A DNA stretch of 64,000 bases from Progne subis subis (taxonomy: Eukaryota; Chordata; Aves; Passeriformes; Hirundinidae): contig JAKJHU010000158.1 in the NCBI GenBank assembly GCA_022316685.1, positions 409,493-473,492 of the forward strand, written 5' to 3'. Shown one piece after another: positions 62,063 to 64,000 of the stretch. Under the pieces are notes generated by a model, which ran no database searches, was not told the DNA's origin, and worked only from the letters and a program-made list of their open reading frames with translations. The first letter of the stretch is position 1. Each line of letters starts with the position of its first letter. A program made the translations under genes and the position numbers.

Positions 62063-64000
62063 AGTTTTTCACTGTGTAAAGGCACACTCTGCTGTCCCCT
62101 GGGAGAAGGGGGTTTGGGCAAATATTCCAGAGCCTGGGAGCACCTGAGGGGTGTCCTCAGCCCCCAGGCTCCTCCCTGCTCTGCCCAGTCTGACCTTCAG
62201 CGTGGAAAGGGGCTCCCCACAGCAGTCCCCTCTGTCTGATCATATGGTGCCCAACCCGCCCAGCCTTTCTGAGCTACAGGGCTGGCAAAGGGCTTGTGAG
62301 TGATGCTCAGTGACAATCCGCCAGTATTTCAAAACCAAGAATGTCACCAGCAACTCAAGGTCAATAGACAGTTCAAGGCCATTTCACTCCTTTCTTGAAC
62401 AAGCTCTTGTCTGTGAGCTTTCTAGGGCAGGGACCTTATTTTGTTTCCACAGGATTCAACACAACTTCTGCTGCTGAACCAGTGAAAGGCATCTTCGATA
62501 AGCACATCCCTCAGTGAATTTTCCTATTTCAGACAGGAGCAGAGTACTTCCAATTCATCCCAGGAAAGCTCCTAAAATGTGCTAAGTTTGCCCTCTGTTT
62601 ACAAATGTGCAAAGTTATTTGCAGCAGAATATTGACGCAAATGAAAGCTCATTTAGATTTGCCAGATTTTCGTTCTCCCTCACTCCGCAGCAGGGGCTGT
62701 CCCTTCTCAAAAGCTCAGTTGTCTGGGAAGCAGGGGAAAGGCACAAGGGCAGCCGGATGGCAGCCCCACTGCAGCTCAGCTCTCCTGGCGTAATTAAAAA
62801 TTCTGGAGGCTGAGCTGGAAAAATTACATCTTAAGGACATTTATACCCAGGCACAGAGGCAGGAGAAGGAAACATTAAGATTCCCAGCACACGGGAATTT
62901 GTGTGTTCACGTGTCAGACAGGGATGGGCAAAAAGCAATTTACAGCAGCTGTGAGGGTTTTTTATTCATTGGTGCATCACAGCACAGGCCTGAGCCAGGA
63001 AACCCCCCAGCCCCTGCACTCCTGATCGCTCCCATTCTGCAGGGAAAAGCCAACTGGAAGAACCTGCAGAGGTTTTGCAAGAAGCAGCCTCTGTCCTTGC
63101 CCCAAGCTGAGAGCTCCAGCTCAGCAGGGAAGTGGGCAAAGCTGCTATACATCAATCAGGAAGGAAAGGAGCAACTTCCCAACTCCTCACATTGCCAGTG
63201 ACCCTCCTCTGGGCTCCAGGAGCAATTCCTAAATCCCGCTTCGTACCAAAGACCCTTCCCCACAGCACCTCTGTGTTTCTTCACTCATGATAACACCAGA
63301 GCTCTTGGAAGAAAGAAACTTGGAGCACGTGGCTTTGCTGCAGTGCTGCTCAATACCCACAGAGTCTGCCGTAAATCGAGGGAGGGAATGAGGAGCACAA
63401 ATTAGCCTGGAAAGGAGCTCCCTCCCTGCAGCCAGCACAGCCTGCTGCTGCACGGCTCTGCCTCTGCCTGAGCAGCACCAAGGAGTTAAACAAAAACACC
63501 CAGATATTTCATGGCTCTCTGCCCTTTGCAGTGGGGCACTGGGCACAGGATCTGTGACCTTCTCCAAAAATACGCGCTGTCACTTGACCCAGTGCTTGAG
63601 AAACATTTCTACAGCAGCCCCTGGAAACAGAACTGAAAAGTCAAGTAGCAAACAAGCAAACCACAAGTTATGTCCCACTCCTTAAACATGTGTTGAAGCA
63701 GAGTGAGGCTCTGGTAGCAGTGCTGGCTGTAACCAGGGCATTTCAGGTGCATCTCTCTGTGCAAGCTCATCAGCACTGGGAATAAACCTCTCTACATTTC
63801 ATAAAGCTACTCCTTTCTCGAGACACTTCACTCTTATTAAAAGAAAATACTCCAGCAGGAGCGAATACCCCAGGCAGCCCAAAATGCTAAAAGTCACTCT
63901 AAAATTCACTGTGGCAGCCAGGAGAAGATCACTGCTTTCCAGATCAGAGACTGGCATTAAAGGAAGAGATCAGCTGAAATACGGCCTCTCGTCAGGCACA

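Larger units (their letters stand above)
59514..64000. other. Right-hand intergenic flank
   Basis: Besides the two arrays at 61.2 and 61.9 kb I see no exon or RNA gene. H6PD, the next gene in human order, is not detectable in this window. Confidence 0.5.

Noticed and set aside
59514..64000. H6PD 5' end expected from human gene order
   Set aside because: No exon with H6PD-like protein words or a second CpG promoter facing right could be found.

Overview
The window is vertebrate nuclear DNA, most likely from a bird (probably a passerine) and probably from a gene-rich, GC-rich microchromosome. CR1 retrotransposon 3' tails, very many GC-rich minisatellites, CpG-island promoters and compact introns all point this way. 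The gene order ENO1 (-), CA6 (+), SLC2A5 (-), GPR157 (-), MIR34A (-) is that of human 1p36.2, which corresponds to chicken chromosome 21. Species cannot be fixed from the sequence alone.

Layout. 1-5260 holds the 5' end of ENO1 on the minus strand (coding exons 175-270 and 1545-1629, non-coding exon 1 ending at 4960, CpG-island promoter); the rest of the gene lies off the left edge. 5.3-15.3 kb is a gene-free interval with CR1 remnants and simple repeats. 15325-24067 is CA6, complete in nine coding exons, encoding a secreted carbonic anhydrase fused to a C-terminal pentraxin domain. 25161-33073 is SLC2A5, convergent with CA6, twelve coding exons, a 517-residue class II hexose transporter. 33.1-39.1 kb is intergenic with two minisatellites. 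39089-46788 is GPR157, four coding exons, 353 residues, flanked and interrupted by minisatellites, one of which is coding. 46.8-53.8 kb is repeat-rich.

The microRNA gene MIR34A lies on the minus strand at about 53840-53949. A perfect two-half-site p53 response element lies 5.3 kb upstream at 59244-59263, and a 53-bp minisatellite carrying eleven copies of a consensus 5' splice site lies just downstream of it. The last 4.5 kb shows no gene.

The genes do not form one pathway. ENO1 is glycolytic, SLC2A5 imports fructose or glucose, CA6 is a secreted pH-buffering enzyme, GPR157 is an orphan receptor and miR-34a is a p53 effector. The unusual theme is a set of separate minisatellites sharing a GGGACAG core, many placed directly at promoters, splice sites or coding ends. 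All exon models come from reading splice sites and conserved protein words by eye; no alignment or search was run.
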